Assembly (NCBI GenBank): GCA_030690415.1
Contig: JAUYGZ010000007.1
Location: 1 to 46,439 of the forward strand
Reading direction: 5' to 3'
Source of the DNA: a bacterium
GTDB taxonomy: Bacteria > Patescibacteriota > Gracilibacteria > JAUYGZ01
DNA length: 46,439 bases
Within the stretch, counting starts at the first letter, position 1. The number at the start of each line of letters is the position of its first letter. This document shows positions 1-7,318 of this stretch, piece by piece. Below the pieces are notes generated by a model that saw only the letters and a list, made by a program, of their open reading frames with translations, was not told the DNA's origin and ran no database searches. The translations under genes were made by a program, and so were the position numbers.

Positions 1-73
1 AGACGCTGGCCTCCCGCCGTGGCGGGATCAACCCACCACCTTAGACGCTGGCCTCCCGCCGTGGCGGGATCAA
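1..73. repeat. Tandem pair of 31-nt hairpin repeats
   Basis: Two identical 31-nt copies occupy 1-31 and 43-73, giving a 42-nt period with an 11-nt spacer. Each copy contains the perfect inverted repeat CCCGCC-GT-GGCGGG, so each could form a short hairpin. The array may continue to the left of the window. It lies directly upstream of the ymdB-type gene. Two copies with an 11-nt spacer do not make a CRISPR array. An intergenic REP-like element is the simplest reading. Confidence 0.75.
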
Positions 74-103
74 ACTACCACCACACATTCTCAACATTCT
101 CTC

Positions 104-892
104 ATGCGCATCCTTTTTCTTGGCGACATCGTAGGACGACCCGGTCGCAATACGGTCCGAGAACTGTTACCAGGCATTATACAGGAAGTGTCTCCTGATC
201 TCATCATTGCGAATGCCGAGAATATCGCGGGTGGGAAGGGGATGAACCGTAAGACAATCCAGGAAATGATGGATCTGGGTATTGATGTGTTCACCGGAGG
301 AAATCACAGTTTCAAAAACACAGAAGGAGTGGAGCTACTCGAGTCAGGTCAATTGCCAGTTCTTAGACCTGCGAACTTTCCAATAGGAACTGCGGGCACG
401 GGCTGGAGAATTGTCAGGTCGAGAAGTGGAAAACGTGTGCTTGTGATCTCTCTCATCGCTCGAATCTTCATGCCTCAATTTGTTGACTCGCCTTTTCAGA
501 GCCTTGAAGATATTTTGAAGTCTGTTTCACCAGGTGACTATGATGCCTCCTTTGTCGACTTTCACGGTGAGGCTACAAGTGAGAAACAGGCGTTGCGCTG
601 GACATTTGATGGGAAGGTGTCAGCCATTGTAGGGACTCATACGCATGTGCAGACAGCCGATGCTGATGTTTCTCAGTTGGGGACGGCTTATGTGACAGAC
701 ACCGGGATGTGTGGATCTCTGGACTCTTGTATTGGAGTCGAAAAAGATATCATCATTCGTCTGATGAAGACCCAAATGCCGGTAACTCATGTCCTCGAGA
801 AGCGCGGACGAATGCAGCTGAATGGAACCCTGATAGATATTGCTGAGGATGGCAAGGCAATGCAGATAGCCATCGTGAGAAAGATCGTTTAA
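104..892 (+). CDS. ymdB: YmdB-family metallophosphoesterase (2',3'-cyclic nucleotide phosphodiesterase)
   Basis: This 262-aa protein matches the YmdB/TIGR00282 family at its usual length. Visible metal-binding motifs are the N-terminal FLGDIVGRPGR (Asp8), NAENIAGGKG around residue 38, GGNHSFK around residue 66, and the two late histidine motifs FHGEA and GTHTHVQT. Family members hydrolyse cyclic nucleotides with a dinuclear metal centre and affect RNA turnover and developmental decisions in Bacillus; in CPR the role is not known. The start follows CTCTC directly with no Shine-Dalgarno sequence. The S41 protease starts only 9 nt downstream, so the two genes are probably co-transcribed. Confidence 0.93.
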   Translation: MRILFLGDIVGRPGRNTVRELLPGIIQEVSPDLIIANAENIAGGKGMNRKTIQEMMDLGIDVFTGGNHSFKNTEGVELLESGQLPVLRPANFPIGTAGTGWRIVRSRSGKRVLVISLIARIFMPQFVDSPFQSLEDILKSVSPGDYDASFVDFHGEATSEKQALRWTFDGKVSAIVGTHTHVQTADADVSQLGTAYVTDTGMCGSLDSCIGVEKDIIIRLMKTQMPVTHVLEKRGRMQLNGTLIDIAEDGKAMQIAIVRKIV

Positions 893-901
893 GATGCCAG
901 C

Positions 902-2074
902 ATGAAACGCCTTTTTACTTTTCTCGTCGTCTCTCTCCTGCTGTTCTTTTCCTATCAGCTGGGTCAGCAGACCATGTTTACCCGTCTTACCCAGTCAACG
1001 GGAGATGGGGTGAATTATAGTATCGCGAATTCTGTCTGGAAGCTTGTTCAGGATCACTACCTCCGAGTCGATGATGTGGATCCTCAGCAAATTAGCTATG
1101 GACTTGCTAAGGGACTTTTATATGCACTTGGAGATATTCACTCCACCTACTTCGAGCCGGATGAGGCTCAGGCTTTCTTTACCTCCTTGAATGGGGAGCT
1201 CCAAGGTATCGGCGCAGAACTGAAGCTCGAGGATGGACTGGTAAAGATTGTCAGCCCCCTGCCTGATTCTCCTGCTGAGAAAGCTGGACTGAGGTCCGGA
1301 GACATTATTTTGAAGGTTGATGGTGGTTATTTGGGCACTGTCAGTAGTCTTGTCGATGTGGTGATGAAGATTCGGGGTCCAAAGGGTTCACCGGTTGTTT
1401 TGACGATAGTACACGAAGGTGAGTCACGATCAGTGGATATTACAATTGTCCGTGATGAAATCCATCTGGAAGCCGTGACCTGGAAACTGGAGGAGTATCA
1501 TGGCGAACAGGTTGCAGTTGTGACGCTTTCTACTTTTACGGAGACTATCGGAGTAGAATTCGAGGCACTCCTGAGTCAGATCCTGGATGCAGGAGTCGAT
1601 AAAATGGTTCTTGACCTTCGTTTCAATGGTGGTGGATATCTAGAGGGTTCTATTAATGTTTTGTCTTCCTTCATCGAAGACGGTCAGCCTGTCGTTTACA
1701 TACGTGACCAGGAAAGCGAGATAGCCAGGAATGCTGAGGGACGCTCAAAACACTTTGACGGTACGGTAGTGGTGTTGGTTAATGAATCTTCGGCGTCAGC
1801 CTCGGAAATCGTCGCGGCTGCCCTTAAAGAGTACGGTATCGCCACGGTAATAGGAGATACCACCTTTGGGAAAGGTACCGTTCAGGAGGTATTTCCCCTC
1901 CCTGATGGCTCCATGCTCAGGATCACGATCGCCGAATGGCTTACTTCTCAGAAGGTCAGTATAGAAGGAGAAGGTGTCCATCCGGACCAAGAAGTGGATA
2001 TGGATTTTGACCAGTTAAAGGAGACAGAATTTGATACTCAAATGGATGCAGCACTCCAGTTTTTGACAAAGTGA
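902..2074 (+). CDS. ctpA: S41-family C-terminal processing peptidase (CtpA/CtpB-like)
   Basis: This 390-aa protein has one N-terminal membrane or signal segment (about residues 4-20), an S41 N-terminal helical region, a PDZ domain (about residues 95-175, with SPAEKAGLRSGD) and the protease core. The catalytic serine is Ser299 in SSASASEI, the lysine is Lys324 in FGKGTVQ, and Gln328 completes the triad. The 25- and 29-residue spacings match the S-K-Q arrangement of CtpB. It should cut secreted or membrane proteins near their C-termini on the outer face of the membrane. It follows ymdB by 9 nt and is followed by the promoter of the infC operon. Confidence 0.94.
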   Translation: MKRLFTFLVVSLLLFFSYQLGQQTMFTRLTQSTGDGVNYSIANSVWKLVQDHYLRVDDVDPQQISYGLAKGLLYALGDIHSTYFEPDEAQAFFTSLNGELQGIGAELKLEDGLVKIVSPLPDSPAEKAGLRSGDIILKVDGGYLGTVSSLVDVVMKIRGPKGSPVVLTIVHEGESRSVDITIVRDEIHLEAVTWKLEEYHGEQVAVVTLSTFTETIGVEFEALLSQILDAGVDKMVLDLRFNGGGYLEGSINVLSSFIEDGQPVVYIRDQESEIARNAEGRSKHFDGTVVVLVNESSASASEIVAAALKEYGIATVIGDTTFGKGTVQEVFPLPDGSMLRITIAEWLTSQKVSIEGEGVHPDQEVDMDFDQLKETEFDTQMDAALQFLTK

Positions 2075-2076
2075 AT

Positions 2077-2105
2077 TTGACATCTGTTGGCCTTTTCCGT
2101 AGACT
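2077..2105 (+). promoter_or_regulatory. Sigma70-type promoter of infC-rpmI-rplT
   Basis: A consensus -35 box TTGACA (2077-2082) and a -10 box TAGACT (2100-2105) are separated by exactly 17 bp. The predicted transcript starts near 2112, giving a leader of about 21 nt before the TTG start of infC. The promoter sits in the 58-nt gap after the protease gene. Confidence 0.7.
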
Positions 2106-2132
2106 TTTCAAGCTTTATCATGTAGATCCTCT

Positions 2133-2642
2133 TTGAAAACCCTCCGCAGGAACGAACAAATCAAGGCTTTAGCGGTGAGAGTCATCAATGAAGAGCATGA
2201 ACAATTGGGTTTAATGCCCATTGAAAAGGCTCTCGCGATGGCTCAGGAACAGCAGACAGACCTGGTAGAGGTCTCACCGAAAGCCAATCCGCCTGTTTGC
2301 AAGCTGATGGACTACGGGAAATATCTTTATAAGATTAAGAAGCAGGATCAGAAGCACAAGAAAATGGCTAAGAAGACAGAGGTAAAAGGTGTTCGACTCG
2401 GAGTGAGTATCGGACAGCATGATCTGGACGTGAAGGTGAAGCAGGCAGAGCGGTTTCTGAAGGACAGAAATATCGTCAAAGTGGTCATTATCTTCAAGGG
2501 AAGAGAACTGATGCACAAGGATCTGGGAAGAGAAAAAATGCTTGAATTCGCAGAGATTCTGAAGGATATCGCTGATATCGACAGTCCACCTCGTCACGCC
2601 GGATATCAGACGGTCATGGTGCTCTCACCAAAAAAAACATAA
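2133..2642 (+). CDS. infC: Translation initiation factor IF-3
   Basis: This 169-aa protein covers both IF-3 domains: the N-terminal domain (RNEQIKALAVRVI to about residue 75), a lysine-rich linker, and the C-terminal domain (VKGVRLGVSIGQHDLDVK through RHAGYQTVMVLSP). IF-3 binds the 30S subunit and checks start-codon choice. No ATG fits the conserved N-terminus. The reading frame is closed by TAG at 2100, and the only plausible start is TTG at 2133. Rare starts are known for infC (AUU in Escherichia coli), where they allow autoregulation. It is the first gene of the classic IF3-L35-L20 operon. Confidence 0.95.
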   Translation: MKTLRRNEQIKALAVRVINEEHEQLGLMPIEKALAMAQEQQTDLVEVSPKANPPVCKLMDYGKYLYKIKKQDQKHKKMAKKTEVKGVRLGVSIGQHDLDVKVKQAERFLKDRNIVKVVIIFKGRELMHKDLGREKMLEFAEILKDIADIDSPPRHAGYQTVMVLSPKKT

Positions 2643-2658
2643 TTTTTATTTCACTTCT

Positions 2659-2865
2659 ATGAAGATTAAATCCCGCTCGTCCGCGAAGAAACGCGTTCGT
2701 CTCACCGGTACAGGTAAAATCAAAGTCATGAAGGTCGGACGTAGACACCTACTTCAGCAGAAATCTAAAAAGCAGAAAAGGCTCGGTAAGGCTGGAAAGA
2801 TCGTTGAACTTTCACCCACCTTCAAGTACCAGGTGATAAAAGCCCTGCCCTATTTGAGCTCCTAA
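2659..2865 (+). CDS. rpmI: 50S ribosomal protein L35
   Basis: This 68-aa basic protein has the L35 signature: it begins MKIKSRSSAKKR and continues with RRHLLQQKSKKQKR. The length is normal for the family. It binds 23S rRNA in the large subunit. It sits 16 nt after infC and 41 nt before rplT, as in most bacteria. The start follows TTCT with no Shine-Dalgarno sequence. Confidence 0.96.
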   Translation: MKIKSRSSAKKRVRLTGTGKIKVMKVGRRHLLQQKSKKQKRLGKAGKIVELSPTFKYQVIKALPYLSS

Positions 2866-2906
2866 TCACTAGGATTCTCACCATCTTATACTTTATATTT
2901 TCATCC

Positions 2907-3251
2907 ATGTCCCGAGTCAAACGAGGAGTCGCTGCTCATGCTCGTCACAAAAGAGTTCTAAAACTGGCAAAGGGTTACCGTGCCGGTCGTTCCAATGTCT
3001 TTAAGTACGCCAACCAGGCCGTCATGATGGCCGGTACGAATGCTTACCGCGACCGACGTCTGAAAAAGCGAACCTTTCGACAGCTCTGGACAGCTCGTAT
3101 CAGTGCCGCAGTGAAGCCTTTAGGATTGAACTACAGTCGCTTTATCAATGCTCTGTTTCAAAAGAATGTTGTCGTCAACCGTAAAATGCTTTCTGAGTTG
3201 GCTTTTCACCATCCGGAAGCCTTCAAGAATGTAGTTGAGAAGGTTCAGTAG
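2907..3251 (+). CDS. rplT: 50S ribosomal protein L20
   Basis: This 114-aa protein is a full-length L20. It starts MSRVKRGVAAHARHKRVL and contains AKGYRAGRSN and RDRRLKKRTFRQLWTARI. L20 is an early assembly protein of the 50S subunit and in many bacteria represses its own operon. It is the last gene of the infC operon and is followed by a clear terminator at 3299-3324. Confidence 0.97.
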   Translation: MSRVKRGVAAHARHKRVLKLAKGYRAGRSNVFKYANQAVMMAGTNAYRDRRLKKRTFRQLWTARISAAVKPLGLNYSRFINALFQKNVVVNRKMLSELAFHHPEAFKNVVEKVQ

Positions 3252-3298
3252 GAGATGGTGTATTGAACACTGCGCTCCTTGCCTTTCTTTGAACTTCT

Positions 3299-3324
3299 AG
3301 CCCCATACAAGGGGCTTTTTCTTT
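3299..3324 (+). terminator. Rho-independent terminator after rplT
   Basis: A perfect 6-bp stem AGCCCC/GGGGCT (3299-3304 and 3311-3316) with a 6-nt loop is followed by TTTTCTTT. It ends the infC operon. It abuts the stop codon of the convergent cyclophilin gene but has no U-run in the other direction. Confidence 0.85.
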
Positions 3325-3934
3325 ACTCCTGAATCGTCACCTTCGTCATGAGTACTTCCTCAGCAGGCCGATCACCAGGGCCCGTCTGAACCTTGCCAAT
3401 AGCATCAACGACATCCATCCCCTCGATCACTTTGCCAAATACAGGATGAGCTGAGCTGAGAGGAGCTTTGTCGTGATCGAGTCGGGTATTATCAACGAGA
3501 TTGATGAAGAACTGACTACCGTTGGTGTCAGGACCTCGATTTGCCATGGCAATGGTACCTCGGAGGTTCGAAGAGACTTCAGAATCAAATTCTCCGGCGA
3601 GTTCAGTTCCTGGACCTTTATAGCTATGACCTCCCGTTCCATTCTTGTTTTCGAAGTCTCCGCCCTGAATCATGAAGTCTTTAATAACGCGATGAAATGG
3701 GACTCCGTCGTACTTCCCGGCCTTGGCCAGCTCGATGAAATTCTTTGAAATTTCAGGAATTTTGTCAGCGAAAAGTTCCAGCTCGAAAGTTCCCAATCGG
3801 GTTTCGATGGTCGCGGTAGGGTTATCGCCGGAAATAGTTGCTCCAGAACGTGTGCTATCTGATGACGTCGTGCAGGCTGCGAGTTGAGTACTCATAATAA
3901 GGGTGAGGAAAAGTGTAGAGAGTTTTTTGAACAT
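3323..3934 (-). CDS. Lipoprotein peptidyl-prolyl cis-trans isomerase, cyclophilin type
   Basis: This 203-aa protein has a lipoprotein signal peptide ending in the lipobox LAAC (Cys21) and a Ser/Thr-rich linker, then a bacterial cyclophilin domain from about residue 40. The active-site pattern FHRVIKDFMIQGGD and the later GTIAMANRGPDTNGSQFFI are intact. It should catalyse proline isomerisation of exported proteins while anchored to the outer face of the membrane. It converges on rplT, and its stop lies inside the rplT terminator tail. The start follows CACCCC without a Shine-Dalgarno sequence. Confidence 0.94.
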   Translation of the reverse strand: MFKKLSTLFLTLIMSTQLAACTTSSDSTRSGATISGDNPTATIETRLGTFELELFADKIPEISKNFIELAKAGKYDGVPFHRVIKDFMIQGGDFENKNGTGGHSYKGPGTELAGEFDSEVSSNLRGTIAMANRGPDTNGSQFFINLVDNTRLDHDKAPLSSAHPVFGKVIEGMDVVDAIGKVQTGPGDRPAEEVLMTKVTIQE

Positions 3935-3967
3935 GGGGTGTGAACGTTAAATAATAACTATGAATTG

Positions 3968-4249
3968 TTATGAGCGACTCCATTCTGCACGAACTTTTTT
4001 CATGTGTGCATCAAGGGATTTTTTCTTGTGAGCGAACATTCCTATGGCTTTTTTCCAGCTCTTTGGGAGGGGTTCTTTTCCCAGTGATGAAAGTAGCTGA
4101 GTAAAATCGAGAATCTCGATCTCTGCCAATTGGTGTCCTTTTGCGTAGTGTACTATAACCCTGTCACTCACATCCTCTGAGTCGACTAGTGGGCCTTTAC
4201 GGAGAATCAGAGTGAGTGCGTCGTTTTCTGGAAAGTATTTGGTCTGCAT
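3968..4249 (-). CDS. DUF2283 domain protein
   Basis: This 93-aa protein has an N-terminal half that fits the DUF2283 pattern: YFPENDALTLILRKGP, then DSEDVSDRVIVHY and LAEIEILDF. The basic C-terminal half (about residues 55-93, with HKKKS and HMKKVRAEW) is longer than in minimal DUF2283 proteins. The family's function is unknown; its members are often found near toxin-antitoxin or mobile genes. It lies 33 nt upstream of the cyclophilin gene on the same strand, so the two may share a transcript. Confidence 0.7.
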   Translation of the reverse strand: MQTKYFPENDALTLILRKGPLVDSEDVSDRVIVHYAKGHQLAEIEILDFTQLLSSLGKEPLPKSWKKAIGMFAHKKKSLDAHMKKVRAEWSRS

Positions 4250-4400
4250 GGGCTTCCGAATTAAGAAAATATCGATCTTCTCATACTCGATTCTTATATC
4301 ATCTTCCTTACATTGATAGGATAGGATGCTCTCATGAAGAGATCAAATCTTTTTCTGGATCATAAGAAATTGGTTTGAATATATTTGGCTGAACATTTCG

Positions 4401-4610
4401 GAACCCCTAACCCCTTACAAGGGGAAGATATCGATGAGGTCGATATCCTGGGTATGAACCCCTAGCTTTTTTGGCTGAACAACTCCTCCATGACCCCCGA
4501 CCCCTTATCAGGGGAGACCCTTCCAAAATTTTATATTGCGTAGTACTTGTCTATGAACATTCAAGATGGAGTGGGTTTCCCCCTGATAAGGGGTCGGGGG
4601 GTCGGGAGGG
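4401..4610. repeat. Palindromic GC-rich repeat cluster, left side of DUF559 gene
   Basis: The gap from 4250 to 4507 holds no convincing gene. It carries CCCCTTACAAGGGG (4411-4424), an 8-bp hairpin GATATCGA/TCGATATC (4427-4447), and two copies of TTGGCTGAACA about 86 bp apart. CCCCTTATCAGGGG (4501-4514) faces an inverted partner, CCCCTGATAAGGGG (4580-4593). The last two, with their adjoining GACCCCC arms, form inverted repeats of about 24 bp around the 3' end of the DUF559 gene. Confidence 0.75.
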
Positions 4611-4939
4611 CTTTCCACCAAGTCCAGTATTTTCGTTAAAACACTTTCCAGATCATGGAATACTTCTTCATTGCTGAATCGAAGAAACTGACAACCCATG
4701 AGCTCTAAATACCCCTGCCTGAATTGGTCATTCCCAGCTACCTCAGGTACAAGGTGAACCGATCCATCAAGTTCGATTATGGTCCGAGTCTTACCATGAT
4801 AGAAATCGACCACATATCGACCAATTCCATGTTGACGTCTGAATTTATGGCCATTGAGTTGTCGGGATTTTAGTTTTTCCCAAAGCAACTTCTCAGCTCT
4901 TGTTGCATCCTCACGAAGTTCAATTCGTCTCCCAATCAT
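4508..4939 (-). CDS. DUF559 (Vsr-like) endonuclease-domain protein
   Basis: This 143-aa protein shows the typical DUF559 order: ATRAEKLLWEKLKSRQL, then GHKFRRQHGIGRYVVDFY, TIIELDGSVH, YLELMGCQFLRFSNEEV and a closing helix. The fold is related to Vsr and PD-(D/E)XK nucleases, with the VVDFY Asp and the IIELDG Glu as the likely metal ligands. Its substrate is not known. The last 35 or so residues and the stop codon are encoded by the palindromic repeat cluster itself: the TGATAA inside CCCCTGATAAGGGG supplies the stop. More copies of the repeat lie upstream at 5011-5076, so the gene is bracketed by repeats. Confidence 0.83.
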   Translation of the reverse strand: MIGRRIELREDATRAEKLLWEKLKSRQLNGHKFRRQHGIGRYVVDFYHGKTRTIIELDGSVHLVPEVAGNDQFRQGYLELMGCQFLRFSNEEVFHDLESVLTKILDLVESPPDPPTPYQGETHSILNVHRQVLRNIKFWKGLP

Positions 4940-5010
4940 GCTTTTCCAGCCATATTTTGGGTGTTAGTTTTCTTCTCTCATATCGACATGAATAATCAGA
5001 TCGGAGTTGG

Positions 5011-5076
5011 CTCCCCCCTGATAAGGGGGTCAGGGGGTCTGGGTGGGCATTGCTGATAAGGGGGCTAGGGGTTCAT
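5011..5076. repeat. Palindromic GC-rich repeats, right side of DUF559 gene
   Basis: CCCCCCTGATAAGGGGG (5013-5029) with its GGGTCAGGGGGTC tail, and a partial unit CTGATAAGGGGGCTAGGGG (5053-5071), match the units on the other side of the DUF559 gene. They lie between the start of that gene (4939) and the stop of the pilin-like gene (5080). Confidence 0.75.
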
Positions 5077-5079
5077 TCT

Positions 5080-5940
5080 TCATACCGCGTAAAATACCGA
5101 CTGTATCAAGCTCACGATTCCATACGCCAGCAGCGTAATAACCAATCCGATAATCGAATACTCGAAGATCGTCTTCCCCATTTCCAGCCGGTTTTCGTCT
5201 CCACCGGAGATGACCATCATGAAGCCGCCGACAATGAGGGTGGTGACGGCCAGGCTGGCGACCAGGGTGATCATCCAGTTGGCGATGGTGTCGAGGAAGG
5301 TGCTGATACTTGTATTTGGTCGTTCCTCACGTCCCTCCAAACTGAAGACTCTGGACACGTCCAGGGTGCGCTCCGTGTTAATTTCTTGTTCGAGGTCAGT
5401 GAGATCGCGAATGGTTTTTCTTACTGCTGTCGCGGCATCATCAAGTGCTGTCTTCTCGGTGGCACATGCTGCATCATCTTCTCCTACCATGCACTTCAGG
5501 TAGTCTCTTGTCTTCTTTTCAAGCTCAACTTTTCTGGCATTGGTGGCATCAATAAGTTCCTGATACTGTTTATCGAGGTTTGATTTTTGGTATTCGGGGT
5601 TGTCATCGCGTGATTGAGTCGCAGCACTGAGATTCTTTCTATGATTTTTAAGAAGTTCATTTGTTGTATCAATTCCCATGTTTATCGTTTCGAGAAGTGC
5701 AGTCTCCTCTGTACTAGGAGATTGAAGTGCTTCGATTTCTGCCTTTTCTTCCATGAGATCGGCAAGTTGCTTCTCTAAATTTGAAATGGCTAGTTCTGAA
5801 TCTTCGATAATCTGTTCTTGGTTTTCCAAATCTGCTGCATCATCAGCATGTGTAATCGGAATACTAGAAATAGCTAACGTGCCTGATAAATAGGCAATAA
5901 TGATAACCACGATTCCGATCAAACGGCAGAATTCCTTCAT
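5080..5940 (-). CDS. T4SS-pilin-like membrane protein with coiled-coil ectodomain
   Basis: This 286-aa protein has an N-terminal signal or membrane segment (about residues 8-25, ending near SSIPITHADD). A long charged coiled coil (about residues 40-200) carries one Cys pair, in YLKCM and DAACA. Two C-terminal membrane helices follow (about 215-245 and 255-285). The last 70 residues, with the GGDEN loop between the helices, match the type of the CPR T4SS_pilin family (PF18895, VirB2/TrbC-like). Two other such proteins occur at 18.5-19.3 kb. It is directly downstream (1 nt) of the GT4 gene. Whether it makes a pilus is not shown by the sequence. Confidence 0.72.
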   Translation of the reverse strand: MKEFCRLIGIVVIIIAYLSGTLAISSIPITHADDAADLENQEQIIEDSELAISNLEKQLADLMEEKAEIEALQSPSTEETALLETINMGIDTTNELLKNHRKNLSAATQSRDDNPEYQKSNLDKQYQELIDATNARKVELEKKTRDYLKCMVGEDDAACATEKTALDDAATAVRKTIRDLTDLEQEINTERTLDVSRVFSLEGREERPNTSISTFLDTIANWMITLVASLAVTTLIVGGFMMVISGGDENRLEMGKTIFEYSIIGLVITLLAYGIVSLIQSVFYAV

Positions 5941-5941
5941 A

Positions 5942-7039
5942 TTACAATTTTGATGTGATGAAATCTGTCACCTCCCCCCAAAACCTCTCTTCCGAAAACT
6001 TTTCTGCGTGTTGTTTGATGGCATTGGGATCCCAGGACTGTTTTTCGAACTGCTCTAAGGCTTCGCTGAGGCTTTCGACACTTTGAGAAGAGAAGAAAAG
6101 TCCTGTTTTGCCTTCCACCACACTATCATTGGCGCCGCCTTCGGCATAGGCGATCACAGGCCTGCCGCTGGCCATGCACTCCACGGGGGTGATGCCAAAG
6201 TCCTCGAGTTGGGGAAAGATCAGGGCCTTGCATTCACGATACTCTTTTCTGAGAGCTTCGTCATCCAGGCGGCCGAGGAAAGTAATCGTCTCACCGGCGA
6301 GTTTTTTCAGTCGTGATTCATCCGGACCTGAGCCGACAATGTGGAGCTTCTTCTCTAGCTTATTGAAGGTTTCTATGACGAGGTCGAAGCGTTTGTAGGG
6401 GATCATGCGTCCGACCATGAGGAAATAATCTTTGGGTTCTCCGATGCTGAATTGATCGGTATTCACGGGAGGATTGATGACGGTGGCGTCTCGTCGGTAG
6501 TATTTTTTGATTCGGTCGACAACATAGCTTGAGTTGGCGATGAAGTGATCGACGCGGTCGGCGGTGAGTCGGTCCCAGAGCCGGAGCTTGTGCATTTTTT
6601 TCTTGATGGAGTTGTGCATGAAGCTCGGGAAGGACTTCAATCTGAATTCCAACTCCCAGGGCTCCCAAGCATAGCGCATGGGAGTGTGGCAGTAGCAGAT
6701 GTGGAGAGTCTCCGGCTTGGTGATGATGCCTTTGGCGACAGAGTGACTGGAGCTGATGACGATGTCATATTCGTTTAAGTCGAAAGACTCGACGGCCATC
6801 GGCATGGCGTTTAGGAAGAGGGGATGCTTCTTTTGAGCAAAGGGGATTCGCTGAAGAAATGAGGTATAGATAGTGGCGTTTTCGAAGCCCTGGACTCGTT
6901 TGGCGTCATACAGGGTGGTGTAGATCGGGGCTTTGGGAAACAACCTGTGAAGACTGAGGATCACTTTTTCAGCTCCCCCCATGTTCGTCAGCCAGTCACA
7001 GACGATGGCGATTTTTTTTTCGGGAAATGGGTCAGGCAT
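5942..7039 (-). CDS. GT4-family glycosyltransferase
   Basis: This 365-aa protein is a GT-B fold glycosyltransferase. The N-terminal domain opens with KKIAIVCDWLTNMGGAEKV. The C-terminal nucleotide-sugar domain has YFLMVGRMIPYKRFDLVIE and the GT4 EX7E motif in EDFGITPVECMASGRPVIA. It probably moves a sugar from an NDP-sugar to a glycan or lipid at the inner membrane face. I chose the ATG at 7039, giving MPDPFPEKK, because family proteins begin there and it follows CACCC. An ATG 33 nt upstream would add eleven unconserved residues. The next gene downstream is the pilin-like protein, so the product could be a surface glycan. Confidence 0.88.
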   Translation of the reverse strand: MPDPFPEKKIAIVCDWLTNMGGAEKVILSLHRLFPKAPIYTTLYDAKRVQGFENATIYTSFLQRIPFAQKKHPLFLNAMPMAVESFDLNEYDIVISSSHSVAKGIITKPETLHICYCHTPMRYAWEPWELEFRLKSFPSFMHNSIKKKMHKLRLWDRLTADRVDHFIANSSYVVDRIKKYYRRDATVINPPVNTDQFSIGEPKDYFLMVGRMIPYKRFDLVIETFNKLEKKLHIVGSGPDESRLKKLAGETITFLGRLDDEALRKEYRECKALIFPQLEDFGITPVECMASGRPVIAYAEGGANDSVVEGKTGLFFSSQSVESLSEALEQFEKQSWDPNAIKQHAEKFSEERFWGEVTDFITSKL

Positions 7040-7128
7040 GGGTGAGTTTATTATCCCATTTATCGTAAACATTTTGCGGTCTTTCTGCGACGGGAATGAG
7101 TTGACGGTGTTTTGTTTGGTAGTAAAAG

Positions 7129-7203
7129 TGGTGGACCTCGGGGGAATCGAACCCCATCAACTCGATTGACAAGTCGAGTGGTCAGGTCACTGACACGAGG
7201 CCC
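7129..7203 (-). tRNA. Atypical tRNA, anticodon probably GUC (Asp)
   Basis: The minus strand gives a 7-bp acceptor stem GGGCCTC/GAGGTCC, discriminator A, encoded CCA, and a T arm GGGG-TTCGATT-CCCC. The anticodon arm is CTCGA/TCGAG. Its loop CTTGTCAA has eight nucleotides instead of seven; reading U33 next to the anticodon gives GUC. The D arm is abnormal: GTCAG pairs with CTGAC around a 4-nt loop and the usual G18-G19 is missing. Asp tRNAs normally carry G73, not A73, so the identity is uncertain. It could be a real divergent tRNA or a tRNA-derived element. Confidence 0.6.
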
Positions 7204-7318
7204 ACGCAAAGAAGAGGTTACCATAAGAAAAACCCCTCACAAAATGTGAGGGGTTCGTTCCTGTCAGCAGTTGTGTGCTTGATCAAGACACACAAATGAC
7301 CACTGGACTTGTCAATCG
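7163..7318. repeat. 22-nt inverted repeat linking the tRNA anticodon arm to the glyA leader
   Basis: The tRNA segment read on the minus strand at 7184-7163 reappears on the plus strand at 7297-7318 with 21 of 22 positions identical. The shared core is GACTTGTCAATCG, preceded by TGACCACT. About 112 nt separate the arms, and the terminator hairpin lies between them. A minus-strand transcript of the glyA leader region would therefore be antisense to the tRNA anticodon arm. Confidence 0.7.
7226..7255 (-). terminator. Strong hairpin, terminator in the minus direction
   Basis: A perfect 10-bp stem AACCCCTCAC/GTGAGGGGTT (7231-7240 and 7246-7255) with a 5-nt loop is followed on the minus strand by TTTTTCTTATGG. 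No U-run follows in the plus direction. It would end a minus-strand transcript coming from the glyA leader region, just before the tRNA. No clear protein gene lies upstream of it on that strand. Confidence 0.65.

Noticed and set aside
1-73. CRISPR array
   Set aside because: Only two repeats, with an 11-nt spacer, and no cas genes in the window.
3473-3748. Plus-strand ORF inside the cyclophilin gene, and many similar antisense ORFs elsewhere
   Set aside because: These are shadows of well-supported genes on the other strand and show no family features of their own.
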